In this document: positions 42,189 to 53,513 of the stretch, in pieces | How the letters are laid out: every line of letters begins with the position of its first letter | How positions within the stretch are numbered: the stretch's first letter is position 1 | Source: Gracilaria domingensis | Lineage: Eukaryota > Rhodophyta > Florideophyceae > Gracilariales > Gracilariaceae | Length of the DNA stretch: 64,000 nt | Assembly: GCA_022539475.1 (NCBI GenBank) | Contig: VCMS01000110.1 | Span: 97,193 to 161,192, forward strand | Direction: 5' to 3' | Translations under genes and position numbers: made by a program | Notes under the pieces: generated by a model | What the model was told of the DNA's origin: nothing | Database searches by the model: none | The model's input: the letters and a program-made list of their open reading frames with translations, nothing else

Positions 42189-43057
42189 GTGCTGTGTGAC
42201 AAACTAAAAGACGTTATGATTCGTGTTCGGATAGTACGACTTGTAAACGAACACTCTCCATGCTCTTATAGGAAAAAAGAGCCATGAGATGAGATGGGAG
42301 GAGAAGCGGAGCTTTTTACTCTGTATGTGCAATCTGATATGAAGGAGGATAACTGTAGTTCTATCTCCAGTTGAAGAGGGAAGCGGAGTTGGACAAGAAC
42401 TGATATAGCTTTGGGTTGGACGCTACCGACTATATCAACAGCCGCCGGTGTTTGTCGGCAAGAGCTCGAAAGCTGGAACAGTAGCACCAGCGATGCAACC
42501 GAACCAGCAGCAACAAGTCATACATGTGTAACGTCCAGGTATGACACGTGCTGGCTATCAAAACATCAAAGAAGGTACCTTCTACACATTTTTTTGTGAT
42601 CGAGATTTGGGGATTTAAACTACTTCACGTGTTCCTAGACGATAGTTCTAGGTGTTACCCGAACCCGAAAATACACGTGTAAAATCTTAAGTAAGGCACA
42701 CCCAACAATACAATCTTCCTGAGCAGGTGCAAAATAGGTCCATACCTACTCACTTCCTTCTCATCGCAGCGACAATCTCCGTTGTCACAAAACAAAAACG
42801 TACACGTGTTTCATAACATTAAGGCCTTTCATCTCAATAAACCACGATGGAACGTTCCACGACACATTGCCACTCAATAAATATAAATATAATTGATCTG
42901 GTCGTCTCGAGAGCCCCGGGGAGCGCGGCAAATAGCAAAAGGTTAATCCTTTGGACACTGAACGCTTATGGATGCCCTAATAGACATAAGATACAACAAT
43001 GATTGGACGCGTACCAAAACAATTGATTGTTATTCTGCTATGTGATGATTTTGCTTG
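42189..43057. promoter_or_regulatory. Upstream region of paralogue 2 with four CACGTG palindromes
   Basis: CACGTG occurs at 42545-42550, 42626-42631, 42674-42679 and 42803-42808. Two are the longer palindrome ACACGTGT. This hexamer is a classic bHLH/bZIP G-box/E-box core. No ORF worth calling is present. Confidence 0.35.
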
Positions 43058-43292
43058 TGTCTAGTATACTAGACATAAGCATATATTATGTATGCTTTAC
43101 GTAACTACGTACGCTGTGAGCTACCATTGGCCCTTCGAAAATTCTGCAAAATAGCTAACCAATAAGCGTCATTTACAGAAATCAATATGCGCAAGAAAAA
43201 AATCAATCAATGACTACTGGCTAATTTTAATGGCTTTCAATTCGTCTTTGCCTGCCCATTGGCTTACGTTTATGTCTACTATACTAGACATA
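43058..43292. repeat. Two related palindromes TGTCTA(N6)TAGACA
   Basis: TGTCTAGTATACTAGACA at 43058-43075 is a perfect 18-bp palindrome. TATGTCTACTATACTAGACATA at 43271-43292 is a second copy, palindromic except near its centre. They flank about 200 bp of AT-rich sequence and could mark the ends of a small element. Confidence 0.45.
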
Positions 43293-43328
43293 AAAATTTT
43301 TAGTTTCGGAAGGGTTGAGACTACTGCC

Positions 43329-44041
43329 AAAAAAATATTTTTGCGCCAATCAGTGATTGTGAAATATATACAAAGTTTTGAAATATGTTGCACTTTGCAC
43401 CATGGGAACATTACATTACGCTAGTGTTTGGGAACGAGAGGTACATGTACATCTCCGAAGATGTCGAAACATCTCGAAATGTCGATTGTACTCCTTCGAA
43501 AATATGAAAGCGTCCGTAGCATTGTTCGTGAGCGCTTTCAGGTCCAGAACGTAGCGTAGTTTACTTGAAAGCATCGTTTTGAGTAGAGTACCCTTTTTTA
43601 TATTCAAACGAAGTACTTTATCAATAAAAGTATGCCGTATTCAACACAGATATATAGCAATGAAACCGGTATATACCGCCTTTTCAGGTGCAGAACTTCC
43701 CGTTTCACTACATTGATATTATCAGTATGCATAGATTCTCTTCTTGCTCTACGCCAGTACTGTCTTTGTACTCTACTTTGACCAGTAAGATGATCTTGCT
43801 CGTAAAATTAAAGGCGTTCCAATGTAAGAATGTTCCGGGAAAGTGAATTCTTACCGCAAAACAAAGGGGATTTCCCTCAGGCGGAGTAACAACGCGGTCA
43901 AATGTGCTCCAGAATAAGGCCACTGTAAACTGTCAGCGTCTCTGAATTTACTGTAAAAGCTACTGAAATACTGCAATATTATTTGACAAGAGCGCTTGCA
44001 GTCAAATCTAGTTTTTATGCCATTTTCCGCCCTTTCCGGAC
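43329..44041 (+). mobile_element. Internally deleted copy of the DUF7869-type transposon, and empty site of Gypsy-1
   Basis: About 710 bp. The left 570 bp match 19840-19953 plus 31511-31971 with the Gypsy insertion absent. After CAAATGT at 43899-43905 the sequence jumps to match 34426-34555. The transposase gene is gone. It carries one TGTAC where Gypsy-1 is flanked by two. Confidence 0.8.
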
Positions 44042-45165
44042 GAAGACGTTCGAATACATGCAGTAATCTTTTACAAACGCTCTCGTAGTTCGCTTCAATT
44101 GTTTGCGTCATTTTCATCTAGAACATCACAGATCAAGTATTGTTTAACTTTTCTTATGTACTGCTCAGAAGATCTCACCTTGAACCTAACAAAAGAAAAG
44201 TAAATTTAAAGTTTGTAAATGGGTAAAGCCTGAGGCATTCATGTATTACCTGTTTATCTATATGCAAGTTCTATTCTTCGGTTCCATTCTATACTCAAAT
44301 GGCGTTCTTGGAGGCCTCCTATGAAGCTTTTAGTTCTGCTGTTTTTCGATTATGGCCATGTTTCACCTTTTTTTTCAACCATGCGAAAGGTTTTTGAGCA
44401 ATGAGGAGAAATGTAGTCATTAGTTGCTTCCGATACTTCCAGAATAACGATAATGATGAAGTATGCTATTTTAAACTCTATATTTACTTAAATATGCTCG
44501 TTCATTTTCAAGACGTCAATAAAGCTTCAGCGTTGGATGTTTATGTCTATTATTCTTCATTTGAATAGAAAATCGAACATCATCTTTATTTAGAGGAAAC
44601 CACCGTTTTAAAATCCTCACGACATTTTTTCTTTTAAATAGCGGGCGCAAACACTATGCATCTTCAAAGGATTAAAGCTTTTTAATCCTGTTCTGTATGT
44701 AGAAAACATGTATACAATTTTATCCTTATAAATGTCTTTATCTACAACAACGAAGTCATCCGTGAGCTGCATTTGTGAAGCAATTCTCTTTTAATTTCTT
44801 GGAAACGTACCACTATTGACGTATATGCTGACTTCGCTACCTTCAATATTGGCAAGCGATAAATTTCTGTCTGGTTCTGACTCCGCAAGAAAACTCAGCT
44901 CAGAACATTTTCCGGTGCAAAATACGGTTAACGGCAATGTAGCACAAAATAGAATTTTGTTAATTTGTATGAAGATTTCAAGCATGGTAGAGCTATTCCA
45001 GCCGCTGGAAGAGCTCTTCCATGTATCTATTCCAGGAAAACCCCTACATGGAAGAGATCTCTTCCATGTATTCGACAAGGGTTAAGACGAGAAAAATATT
45101 TAGCAAACCCTATCCAACTTGGAGAACGTCTACGTCTGACCTAGTTCTGACAAATGTCGTCTGCG
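44042..45165. other. AT-rich region with nested palindromes at 45007-45070
   Basis: No credible gene. GGAAGAGCTCTTCC (45007-45020) and a 26-bp perfect palindrome centred on AGATCT (45045-45070) share the core GGAAGAG...CTCTTCC and the flank CATGTAT. Confidence 0.6.
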
Positions 45166-45493
45166 TGTGCGGTGTGCACAACGCTGACGCGTGCACACCA
45201 CACGCCGTTGCTGATGCGAAAATTCTGATTGCGCTGTGAGCTGCCGCGCAGCTCGGGCAGCTCGGAGGAGACGAGGGGCGGCCTGGAGGGGATTCCAATT
45301 TCACTCAATAAAGTCAATTCTGTCCGGCATGGAGGGTGGACTGTAGTGATCGGACAGACGGGACTTCTTCTTCGCGGATTCTTTGCTGCCCTCCACGCGA
45401 GACGAACAACTTGACTCTACTGCGCGCGTGCTTTTCGCGCCTTTTTATCACCGCTGTAGCTCAGTTCGTGGCTGAGAGCCAAGCACGTCTAAA

Positions 45494-46782
45494 ATGCCAA
45501 ACACTTACAATGTCCCGCTATTCGACCCTGCAAAAGATGTAGTGCAATGGCGTCGCAATGTTTCGGGAGGGGTTGATACTATCCGCATCGCCGCCGAGAA
45601 AGGCCCGGACAAGAAGTACAAGACGATGTTCACAATTCTTAGTCGCCTTCTTGTAGAGCATAGTTTACCACTGGCACAGAAAAGTATTGTCGAGGAAGCT
45701 CAGACGAAAGGCAGGACTTTCGCCAAGAAGATCAAATTTAGGCAATGCAAGAAATTGTTGACCTTGTCGCTGGTAACCCTCCTACTGCTATTGTAAATCG
45801 CCTCATTTCTTCTTTCAACAAGGTTTCAAGCTGTCGCCGCAGGAAGAATGAAGACCGAATCGCTTTCGTCGACCGATTCCGAGGCTTGGCGTCCCAAAAT
45901 TTGATGCATGCTGGCTTTGAGTCTTCAACTCATATCGGCGAAGTGCTCGCTATTACGTCAATCAGTAATAGGAACCTTCTTGAAAACACCTTGCACAACG
46001 CGGTTCTGCAGCTTCTTTTCCAAGCTCGATCTCGTGCAGAACATGGCCAAACTATGATTGACGGTGGGTTAGTACCTTTCGCGGTCATTCAGAAGATACG
46101 GGACATTTCAGATTCTCTTGTTGGAACTTTGGAACCGATGGAAATCCCGGAGACTCTTGACGATTTGCAAAGACACTTCCAAGACTATAGGAGGGAGGTA
46201 AAAGACGTCTCTGACGATCTCGCTCTCCAGCTTCAAAGGCTTCCAGAGCGAAAATGGGATAGCAAGCCGGAAAATATTAAGGCAATTGCAAAGCCAGCTG
46301 CTCCTAGGGTTGTTCTACATCTGGACGACGCCGTATCAGTTCTCTACTCACTCTCTTCAGCCACCAAGCAGGCTTCAAATGCGCTCTCACGCAATGACAT
46401 TGAAGCCATGGTCCAGCAAAGGATCCACAAGGCGCTTCTTTCTTATGGTGTTCAAAGTTCTGAGTCACCCCAGTCAGCTGAGGCTACGCCTTCTGGTGGT
46501 AACAAGAAGAAAAACAAGAAGAAGAGAGGTGATGGAGATGCATCAAAGCGCGGCGGGGATCAATCAACTCCTCCTCTGAAGCCCCAAAACACCAAAAAGG
46601 GGTTTTGCTTTGACTGTGGGTCCCCCAACCACTACCGAAATGCCAAGGACTGCAAGTACAAAGACGGCGAAACATATCTGCAGAGGATGGTTCGCCTTGT
46701 GAAGGAATCGTCGCAGAGGAACTCTGAATCTGAGAGATTTTTTCGGGGAGACTCCACACCTTCGAACGCCAATCGAGCCTGA
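45494..46782 (+). pseudogene. Copia-B gag with CCHC knuckle, one frameshift
   Basis: It begins MPNTYNVPLFDPAKD at 45494. The frame changes near 45740, after which 45745-46782 encodes the rest. A basic lysine-rich stretch (GGNKKKNKKKRGDGD) precedes the knuckle CFDCGSPNHYRNAKDC, which has C-X2-C-X4-H-X6-C spacing, two longer than canonical. The stop TGA at 46780-46782 overlaps the ATG of the next ORF (TGATG). Confidence 0.7.
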
Positions 46783-47928
46783 TGTGTGGGCGTGGAGCCG
46801 CCAGAGCGAGGGAACAAACCGGCGACCCGAACCCAATCCTGGATATTGGATGCCCTCGCAGTGTTGGGGGTGTGCAGTCTGCGGTCCGTATCGCCTCTGC
46901 GCTTGGTATTTCGTTCGAACTTAAGCCCTTGGACCGAGAACCATTTTATCATGGCTATGGTGTTAATTGCGATGATACTCGCTTGACATTCGCCATCTGG
47001 GACCTCCAGCTAACGGATGTGGATGATCGGCACAGCACGCTCTGCTTTTATATGGTAGATGGGGACGGTCCGCCTCTTTTGGGTAACCATCTCCTTCATC
47101 AGTGCAATTTGTTGGGCAATGAGAGACTTATGGTTGTTCCGGAAGGCGTGCTTTCAAGCAAGGAGTTACGTCTCCAAACGTACCGATCACGCCTGGCTGA
47201 TGATCCGGAGGATACCATTCGAACAGGGCTTCTCGCCGTGCCATCCACTTGTGAGGCGATCTCATCTTACATCATTTCGTATCGCAGTCTGGTTTCTATG
47301 ATGACGGCCGGCAAAAGCGTTGAAGAAGAAGTATGCAGACCACAAAGTCTGTCGACGGTTTGCCGCGAAGTTGCATGGCTTCACCCATATGCCCATAGAG
47401 GACATGCGTGAGATCTGCCGCAGGGCAGATGTTCTAACTCCCGTGCTTGACCAGGCGATGAAAGTTGTGCTCAAGAAATGCACTACGTGCCAGTCGACAG
47501 GGAGACCTCTTTCCTCGAGAAAAGTGTCTTTTCGCCGGCTTCTTATACCCTTCAATAGCCATGTCCAAGTCGACTTTTTCTTCATCTCGGAAATGGAGAA
47601 TATTCCCATTCTTCATATGGTAGATTTGTCATCTGCATACTCCGTAACTGTGATGTTAGAAACGAGAGAGTTGAGTGAAGCTAAGGCTGCTTTCGAGCAG
47701 CACTGGGTTAACATCCATGGCCCTCCTGGCTCGCTCTCTGGTGACCCTGAGTTCGACAAGGGCACCTTTAAGAACTTTTTGAACGCCCACTCCATCCCGT
47801 TTGAGCCCCGACCTGCGAGGCGACACAACAAAATGGGTGTGGTGGAGTCCAAGAACGAAGTGGTGCGGCTCATAGTCACCAGACTTCTGCGTGATGCCAC
47901 TTACTTCTCGGCTGTACGCAAGACCTAG
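46782..47928 (+). pseudogene. Copia-B protease and integrase, frameshifted
   Basis: ORF 46782-47411 carries ILDIGCPRSVGG, a variant aspartic protease motif (D-I-G where D-S/T-G is usual). Near 47320 the frame shifts into 47320-47928, with a zinc-binding part (KLHGFTH...KKCTTC) and the core: VQVDFFFI, LSGDPEFDKG and NKMGVVESKNEVVR supply D, D and E. The ORF stops at CGCAAGACCTAG with no reverse transcriptase following. Confidence 0.7.
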
Positions 47929-48213
47929 TTTACGTACATGGAAATTCTCTCCCGTGCGACCGTCTGTGTTCTCGTTTTGCTAGTTAGCAGTCCAAAAATG
48001 CGAGTTTCGAAATGCTAGTTTTTCATATGTTAAATTGCACTTTCTGTAGTTTCCATTCGGAAGAAAAACTAGAGAAAACTACGACTAATGAATGATTCCG
48101 ATGTGTCCTAAAGTATGCTATGTTTTTGATACTAGACATCTAAAACTAGGAAGTATGAAAGATGGCAGAACCGTACTTCCAGTTCTCCACTTTTGCTAGT
48201 GCTCTAGGTTCTG

Positions 48214-48310
48214 GGCTTCCCATGTGGTCCGTTGGTGAACCACCTGAATGGGCCCACTCACCTAGAGTGTGCCCATTCGCGTGGTCCACCAACGGACCAC
48301 ATGGGAAGCC
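48214..48310. repeat. 97-nt hairpin (46-nt arms, 5-nt loop)
   Basis: Arms 48214-48259 and 48265-48310 pair at about 42 of 46 positions around loop ACCTA. It lies in the last exon-like block of the minus-strand array. The size suits a microRNA-like precursor or a tiny MITE. Confidence 0.75.
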
Positions 48311-48958
48311 GAGAGAAAGGACCAGTCTAGACCGAACGCAGCCAGCCTCCGAGAATACTACGGCTAGAACATTCATTTGCTGCAGTACCCCCTGAGCACC
48401 ACCACCGCAACGGCATATCCTCAAAACACCATGATCAAACCCAGAACTCATCTTCCCAACTTCTTCATCAGCTGTTGCATGTAACCTCTTCCTTTGCACA
48501 GTCCACACACTTCAATCGCATTACTACAGAAAGCCGTAAACGGACACAAGGTTAGTAGCCAAACTCAAAACAACCAAGAAACGTGTCTTCGATACCAGAA
48601 CCTCTTACCTCTTAATCTCTTTCAGTCCCAATCACCGTCCACACACTTTCATCACGGTACCGCACTGAAACACACGCTGAAACACAGTTTGTACCCATAG
48701 CGCGCACACAACCCTTTCAATGCGATATCTCCCTACCTTTTCGAATCCTCCAGTTATCGTATCCAAACACACCTTCACGTCCCTATTCAAGAATCAAGAC
48801 TCCGCAAGAAGCAGCAAGAAGACACACAGTTAGCAATCAGATAACACACACGAACCTCTTGATTCATTCGTTTTACATACCTCTCCATGTCTTCCAGTCC
48901 GCTAATGCGACACATTCACCTCTACTGCTTCACAATCCATGTTTTCTAGAGTTTTGAC

Positions 48959-49004
48959 CCATGTTGAATAGGAAAGTGAACGTTCCCGTTCCTATTCAAC
49001 ATGG
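48959..49004. repeat. 46-nt hairpin with perfect 16-bp stem
   Basis: CCATGTTGAATAGGAA (48959-48974) and TTCCTATTCAACATGG (48989-49004) are perfect inverted repeats. The loop contains GAACGTTC, itself palindromic. It lies within the 133-nt exon-like block of the array. Confidence 0.8.
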
Positions 49005-49640
49005 ATCGAAAATCTGCAAGCAGTAATTGGACACACAGTTAGTACATATACAACAAAGGTAAAACTCTCCTCGATAAGTTATTGTTACATACCTCTCCAT
49101 GTCTTCCAGCCATGATAATGGGACACCTTCACGGTCTACCGCTCCGCCATCTACCCTCAACGCCCCGCCCTGTGCCGCAGTTTCCAATCCAATTCAATGG
49201 ACGACCCAAAGTTCACTAAGCCAGAAGTAAAACCAAACCCAGCTGTTAGTCATTAGAACCTCGCTAATTATATTCTACAAGCGTCTCCAGTGAGAATTGT
49301 AGTACATTTCTCACTCGAACCGCTCTTAGAGAGTAATTAGCGACGTATCTTACGAGCACGCACATGCGTTCCTAGAACCTTTGCTCGCTCTCCGTAAATC
49401 GCTCGCGTCAAACGGGGTCAGCAAGAACTAGATCCATAACAACCGTAGATAGAGTGTAAACCGTACCATTATGTCACTCCCATGATCCGCATAATAGTCT
49501 TTCACTCGTTATTCGTACATCGCTCGCATCGAACTAGGTCAGCAACAAATAAGATCGCAGTAAGAGTCTAAACCGTTACGTGTTTCATGTACCTGTAGGG
49601 AACTCGCATGATCTGGAAGATAATGTGTCGCAGAGAAGTG

Positions 49641-50021
49641 CCATGATCAGAGATCGCATCGCACTGGTCAGACCTGTGCCATGGCACTTTCTTGACTTCT
49701 CCAGTGCAACACTATCCACGTCTAGTGTACACTTCACGCCGGCCGCAAAGTATGGGCTAAAAAATTTAGGACTGTTTTCAGTTTTTCACACTTCCTTCCC
49801 TCCTCGACGTACCCATATCATATCGTGATGTACGTAAACCACCACGTGCATGGCGCCGATTCGACTCTCCCTATATTCTCCCCCACACGGTACGGCAACA
49901 ATTTCTTACAAGTTGCAACTACAAGTTGCAACACTGCACCTTAGACCTCCGCTCCTCACCTCCAACGTTCCAACCAACCGCCTCCTCTCCCCCACCTCCC
50001 ATCTCCCCGCCATACTGCATC
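49641..50021. other. Region between the intron array and the Plavaka-like relic
   Basis: CCATGATCAGAGATCGCATC and similar short palindromic pieces occur; no credible gene. Probably the 5' end of the transposon that follows. Confidence 0.3.
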
Positions 50022-53000
50022 ATGTACATATGTTGCTTCCCCCGCTGCGCCTTTCACACAGACTCTATCGCCTCCCTTGCGCAACATCAGAAACGATGCA
50101 GGCACCGGCATGACCCAAACCCTTTTCTCACTCCTGCTGCCCCCCGCGGTTCCCTCTTCCCCCCCGAACGAAACGTCGCCGACTCAGCAGTACCAAACCC
50201 CCTCTCTCTTCTCCCTCCAACTTCCCCTCCGATAATGTAGCACTCGCCACTGACGATCCGTATGAAGGACAGCAGCTCTCTCTCTCTCTCCGTACCTTCT
50301 TCTGACGCAGCACATCTAGCTACACCACAACACCCATTCAATTCTTAGTCCCTGTCCGTAGGTTCCGGTCATGCCCTCTCTCCGCCGGGTCCAACTGATG
50401 ACCTTCACAATCTCGTCACATACATTTCCTCCATCGCCACGAAACTTGGAAAGCGCTCCGCAGACGAGCTTATCAACATTCTCAGGCAGTCCAACTTTCC
50501 CGCCTCTCTTTTCCAAACCTCCATCATCTCCGCTTCTGAGTGTCTCAAACTACACTCCAAAATCTTTGAAGATACCGTGAGCTCCATCGGCTTCACCTCC
50601 ACCATCATTCACGATAACGACCGTCAGTTCTCTGCCACCCTCTAGGTCAAGGACCCCATTCAAGTCCTTCAACAACAACTTTGGCTAGCATCCCATGAGA
50701 ACTTCTTCTTTCACCCAATTCACCACGCCTTCCGCACAGGAACCGACGCATTCGCGCATCCCATGGCCTCCAAACTCGGACATGACGTCGTTCCCGCTCT
50801 GAAAAAGCATATCGCACATTCTCCAAACCCTGGAGTTATCCGGCATGATCTCACCACTACTGGCATAGCTTCCTTCATCGGCATGCTTTAACTCTACTCC
50901 GATAAGTCCTCCACCACGCTAAAAAGCTCCTCTGTCACATCATACCCCCTCCATATTACGTTTCTCAACTTCAAGGACTCTTTCCGCAGAAAATGTATCA
51001 CACACCACCACACTCTCGTCGGCTACATTCCCACTTCCTTTACATCCTTCTCCCCCGATTCTTCCTCCACCGACACCGACTCTTTGGAAATTGGCCCCTT
51101 GTCGTCGAACATAACTCGCGTTGTGCGCATGGAGCTCGTCCAGAAGTCTTTGGAAACTATCCTCTAACCTCTGTACGACTTATGCAAAAAAGGCTTCCCC
51201 TTCAGAGACCCCAGGGAGTCCTTCGTCAGTGCAATCCCATCATCGCGAACTATAGCGCTGACATTCCCGAAGCAAACGACATTCTCGCTGTCCTCCACGG
51301 CACGAAACCAAACAAGCCCTGTCATAGATGCCTTATCCCTCGTTCACAACTCAACGTCTATCAAGCCATTCTCAACAAGCTAACTGTATCCCACAGCTCT
51401 GCAACGAGAAAGAAACACCAAGATCTACTTGCCCGCGCTGAACAGGCTCTGCTCTCCCGCAGACCTCGAGTGGCAAGGACCCTGAAAAATGAAGCTGTTC
51501 AACTACTCCAAACCACCTCCTTATCCACTTACAAGTCTTTTCTCGAATCATTCCTTATGCTCAATGTCTCCGAGCTGCTCACTCCCTACTCAATCTTCTC
51601 CTTCGAGCCCCTTCATAACTTTCATCTCGGAATCTCCAAACTCATCAAACTCGCCTCGATTGAACGCCTCAAGTCCGATTCGCTTCACACTTCTGTTGGT
51701 TCTCAGAGAAACCCGAGGTCTTTCAAGACCGTTCGAACTTCTATTCTAGGCCACGCCAACGCTATTCTCGCCGACATTGAGCGCTCCTATCCGGCACCCT
51801 GACTTCACATCGACTTCTCCACATCCGAAAAAGGAAAATCTCTCAACGGTTTCTTCACGACAGACGGCATCAGGGGTATATTGGAAGCCAAGAACTACCG
51901 TTCCCTTGATAAGGTCTTCCCTTTCATTCGCGCTTTCTTTGACCGCTGTTGTGGTGAGGAATCCTGCGCCCCTATTACGACCGTTTTCACATCCTACGTT
52001 GACCTTGTGAACAACGTCCTTCGCTACAATACCACTCCAGAATGGACGGAGCATCGCATAGATACGTTGGAAACTATGATCAAGAACTTCAAGTTTCACA
52101 CAGTCTCCATTCTCGGCCCGTACCAAACCTTCAACTTTCGTACTCTTAAGTACCACCTCCTTGATCACATCATTCCAGACATACGGCGATACGGAGGCCT
52201 GCACTTCGTCGATGCAGGCGTGTACGAACATGCTCATCTTCTCTTCAAGAACCACTATCGTCGAACTTCTCGAAGGCGAACTGCAGCTCATAAGAAAACG
52301 GTGAACGCCATTCAAGAGTCGCAGGACTATTTGTAATCCCTTTTGATCATAAATCACTTCTCTGTCTCCTCCAACTCTCGCACCCCTTCCATCAACCGCT
52401 TTCCGGCCATGGTTCGCGACGGTAACTCCTTCTCAGCCTTGGACATCATCATAGCTGACAAGTACCTACGATCGCATCCACATGTATCTTCTTCGGCTCT
52501 GGCAGAACTTTTCTCGACAACCACACTGCAGATCATCGACGAAATATCTCGCGACGCTCTCACCTCCTTCCGCACTCTTTTTGTAGAAACTATTCAACAG
52601 CTGAAGAACCCTCACGACATCAAACTCACTGTTGTTAATTCTGCATACGTTCTTAGCGGCTTCTGCCCCTCTCTCGATGATTACGATCGGGATCTTCGAT
52701 GCATAAGACTGAGAAGGCCCGATGTACAACTATGTGAACGCATCTTTGCTACGACCTCCTTCGGACCTTCCAAGTTGCCTAAGTTCTCCACGGTTCTCGT
52801 GCACGGAACACCCCCTCCCAACTGTATGTTTTCCACAGCGTGGGTATGCAAAGTATTTGCATTGCTTCGCGTCAGGGACAAGACCTTAGACAACTCTGAA
52901 TCGGAGCTCGCTTTCGTTCTTTTCTTCCAAGTGACAGAGCCCTTGGATAACATTGATGAAACTCTGAACTGTATATCACTCCGTTGGGCCAACGACGACG

Positions 53001-53072
53001 AGCATGATCACACCGTGCATCCAAGTACGTCAAGGATGAAACCTCGTTCTGCTACGGTCTCTCCTTGGTTCG
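50022..53072 (+). pseudogene. Plavaka/KDZ-like transposase relic, left part
   Basis: It opens with a C2H2-type finger, YICCFPRCAFHTDSIASLAQ (50025-50084). After several stops and frame changes come LYSDKSSTTLKSS and YPLHITFLNFKDSFRRK (about 50890-50990), then HTLVGYIPTSF, IANYSADIPEANDILAVLHG with CHRCLIPRSQL (about 51240-51360), KYHLLDHIIPDIRRYGG and YEHAHLLFKNHYRRTSRR (about 52150-52270), and a C-terminal region (STAWVCKVFALLRVRD) to 53072. These are the landmark blocks of Plavaka/KDZ (CMC superfamily) transposases known from fungi. It is interrupted by Gypsy-2 five bases after CCTTG; the frame resumes at 63815. Confidence 0.6.
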
Positions 53073-53499
53073 TGTAGTACAGCCACAGGCCGTGACAACG
53101 TACTATGCCCTGATAAAGGAACAAATTGCGCAGCACCCAAGCGGGGACGAAGGAGCACTCAACGGACTCTAACAACGGGGAGCGAGATAGGCGCGCAGCA
53201 CCGGTAGTGACGGTAGGATGACCCTTGTGGGAAACTAGACGATGAAAGAATCGGCTAGGGGGTGCTTGAGGTTTACCACGGTGAGCTCTGCCCGGTGGGA
53301 GATGCTTAAGTGCACCTCCCACGGGCACAAGCCACGTGTCGAAAATAATAAACTATCTACCTATAAGGGGGGTCCCGAAGGGCGACACGACAACTGTCAC
53401 AACCCTACACGTGTGGGACCCCGAGGTGCACCCTGTGCAAACTAACTAAATAAACTAATACTATGCACCCGTCAGGGCGGTGCCTCTTACTGCACTACA
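53073..53499 (-). repeat. 3' LTR of Gypsy-2 (427 bp)
   Basis: TGTAGT...ACTACA inverted ends. Contains ATAAGGGGGGTCCCGAAGGG, also found in the other LTR. Confidence 0.88.
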
Positions 53500-53513
53500 G
53501 ACTCCCCTTCTTG

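Larger units (their letters stand above)
45166..47928 (+). mobile_element. Copia-type element (Copia-B), truncated after integrase
   Basis: It has a 5' LTR/leader at 45166 to about 45475 (TGTGCGGTGTGCACAACGCT; CAATAAAG inside), then gag, protease and integrase core. Reverse transcriptase, RNase H and 3' LTR are absent to the right of 47928. Related solo LTRs occur at 12927-13503. Confidence 0.75.
48146..49640 (-). ncRNA. Tandem exon-intron array on the minus strand, probably non-coding
   Basis: At least four intron-like segments on the minus strand have donor, branch point and acceptor at consistent spacing: 49092-49014 (79 nt; GTATGT, TACTAAC, CAG), 48880-48800 (81 nt; GTATGT, TGCTAAC, GAG), 48736-48665 (72 nt; GTAGGG, TACAAAC, CAG) and 48608-48524 (85 nt; GTAAGA, TACTAAC, TAG). 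The branch motif lies 22-29 nt before each acceptor. A fifth acceptor with GACTAAC is at 49216-49251. Exon-like blocks are 123, 133, 63 and 56 nt and share parts: two end in the same ACTGGAAGACATGGAGAG or GCTGGAAGACATGGAGAG before GTATGTAA. Introns share CTAACTGTGTGTC. All frames meet stops after splicing, so a long protein is excluded. Upstream, 49380-49620 holds another tandem pair of about 125 bp. Transcription is inference. Confidence 0.5.

Noticed and set aside
48146-48508. 120-aa minus-strand ORF as a gene
   Set aside because: It translates straight through the 97-nt hairpin and part of the exon array.
48141-49640. CRISPR-like array
   Set aside because: Units are degenerate, 125-210 bp, with intron signals; no short identical repeats with unique spacers.
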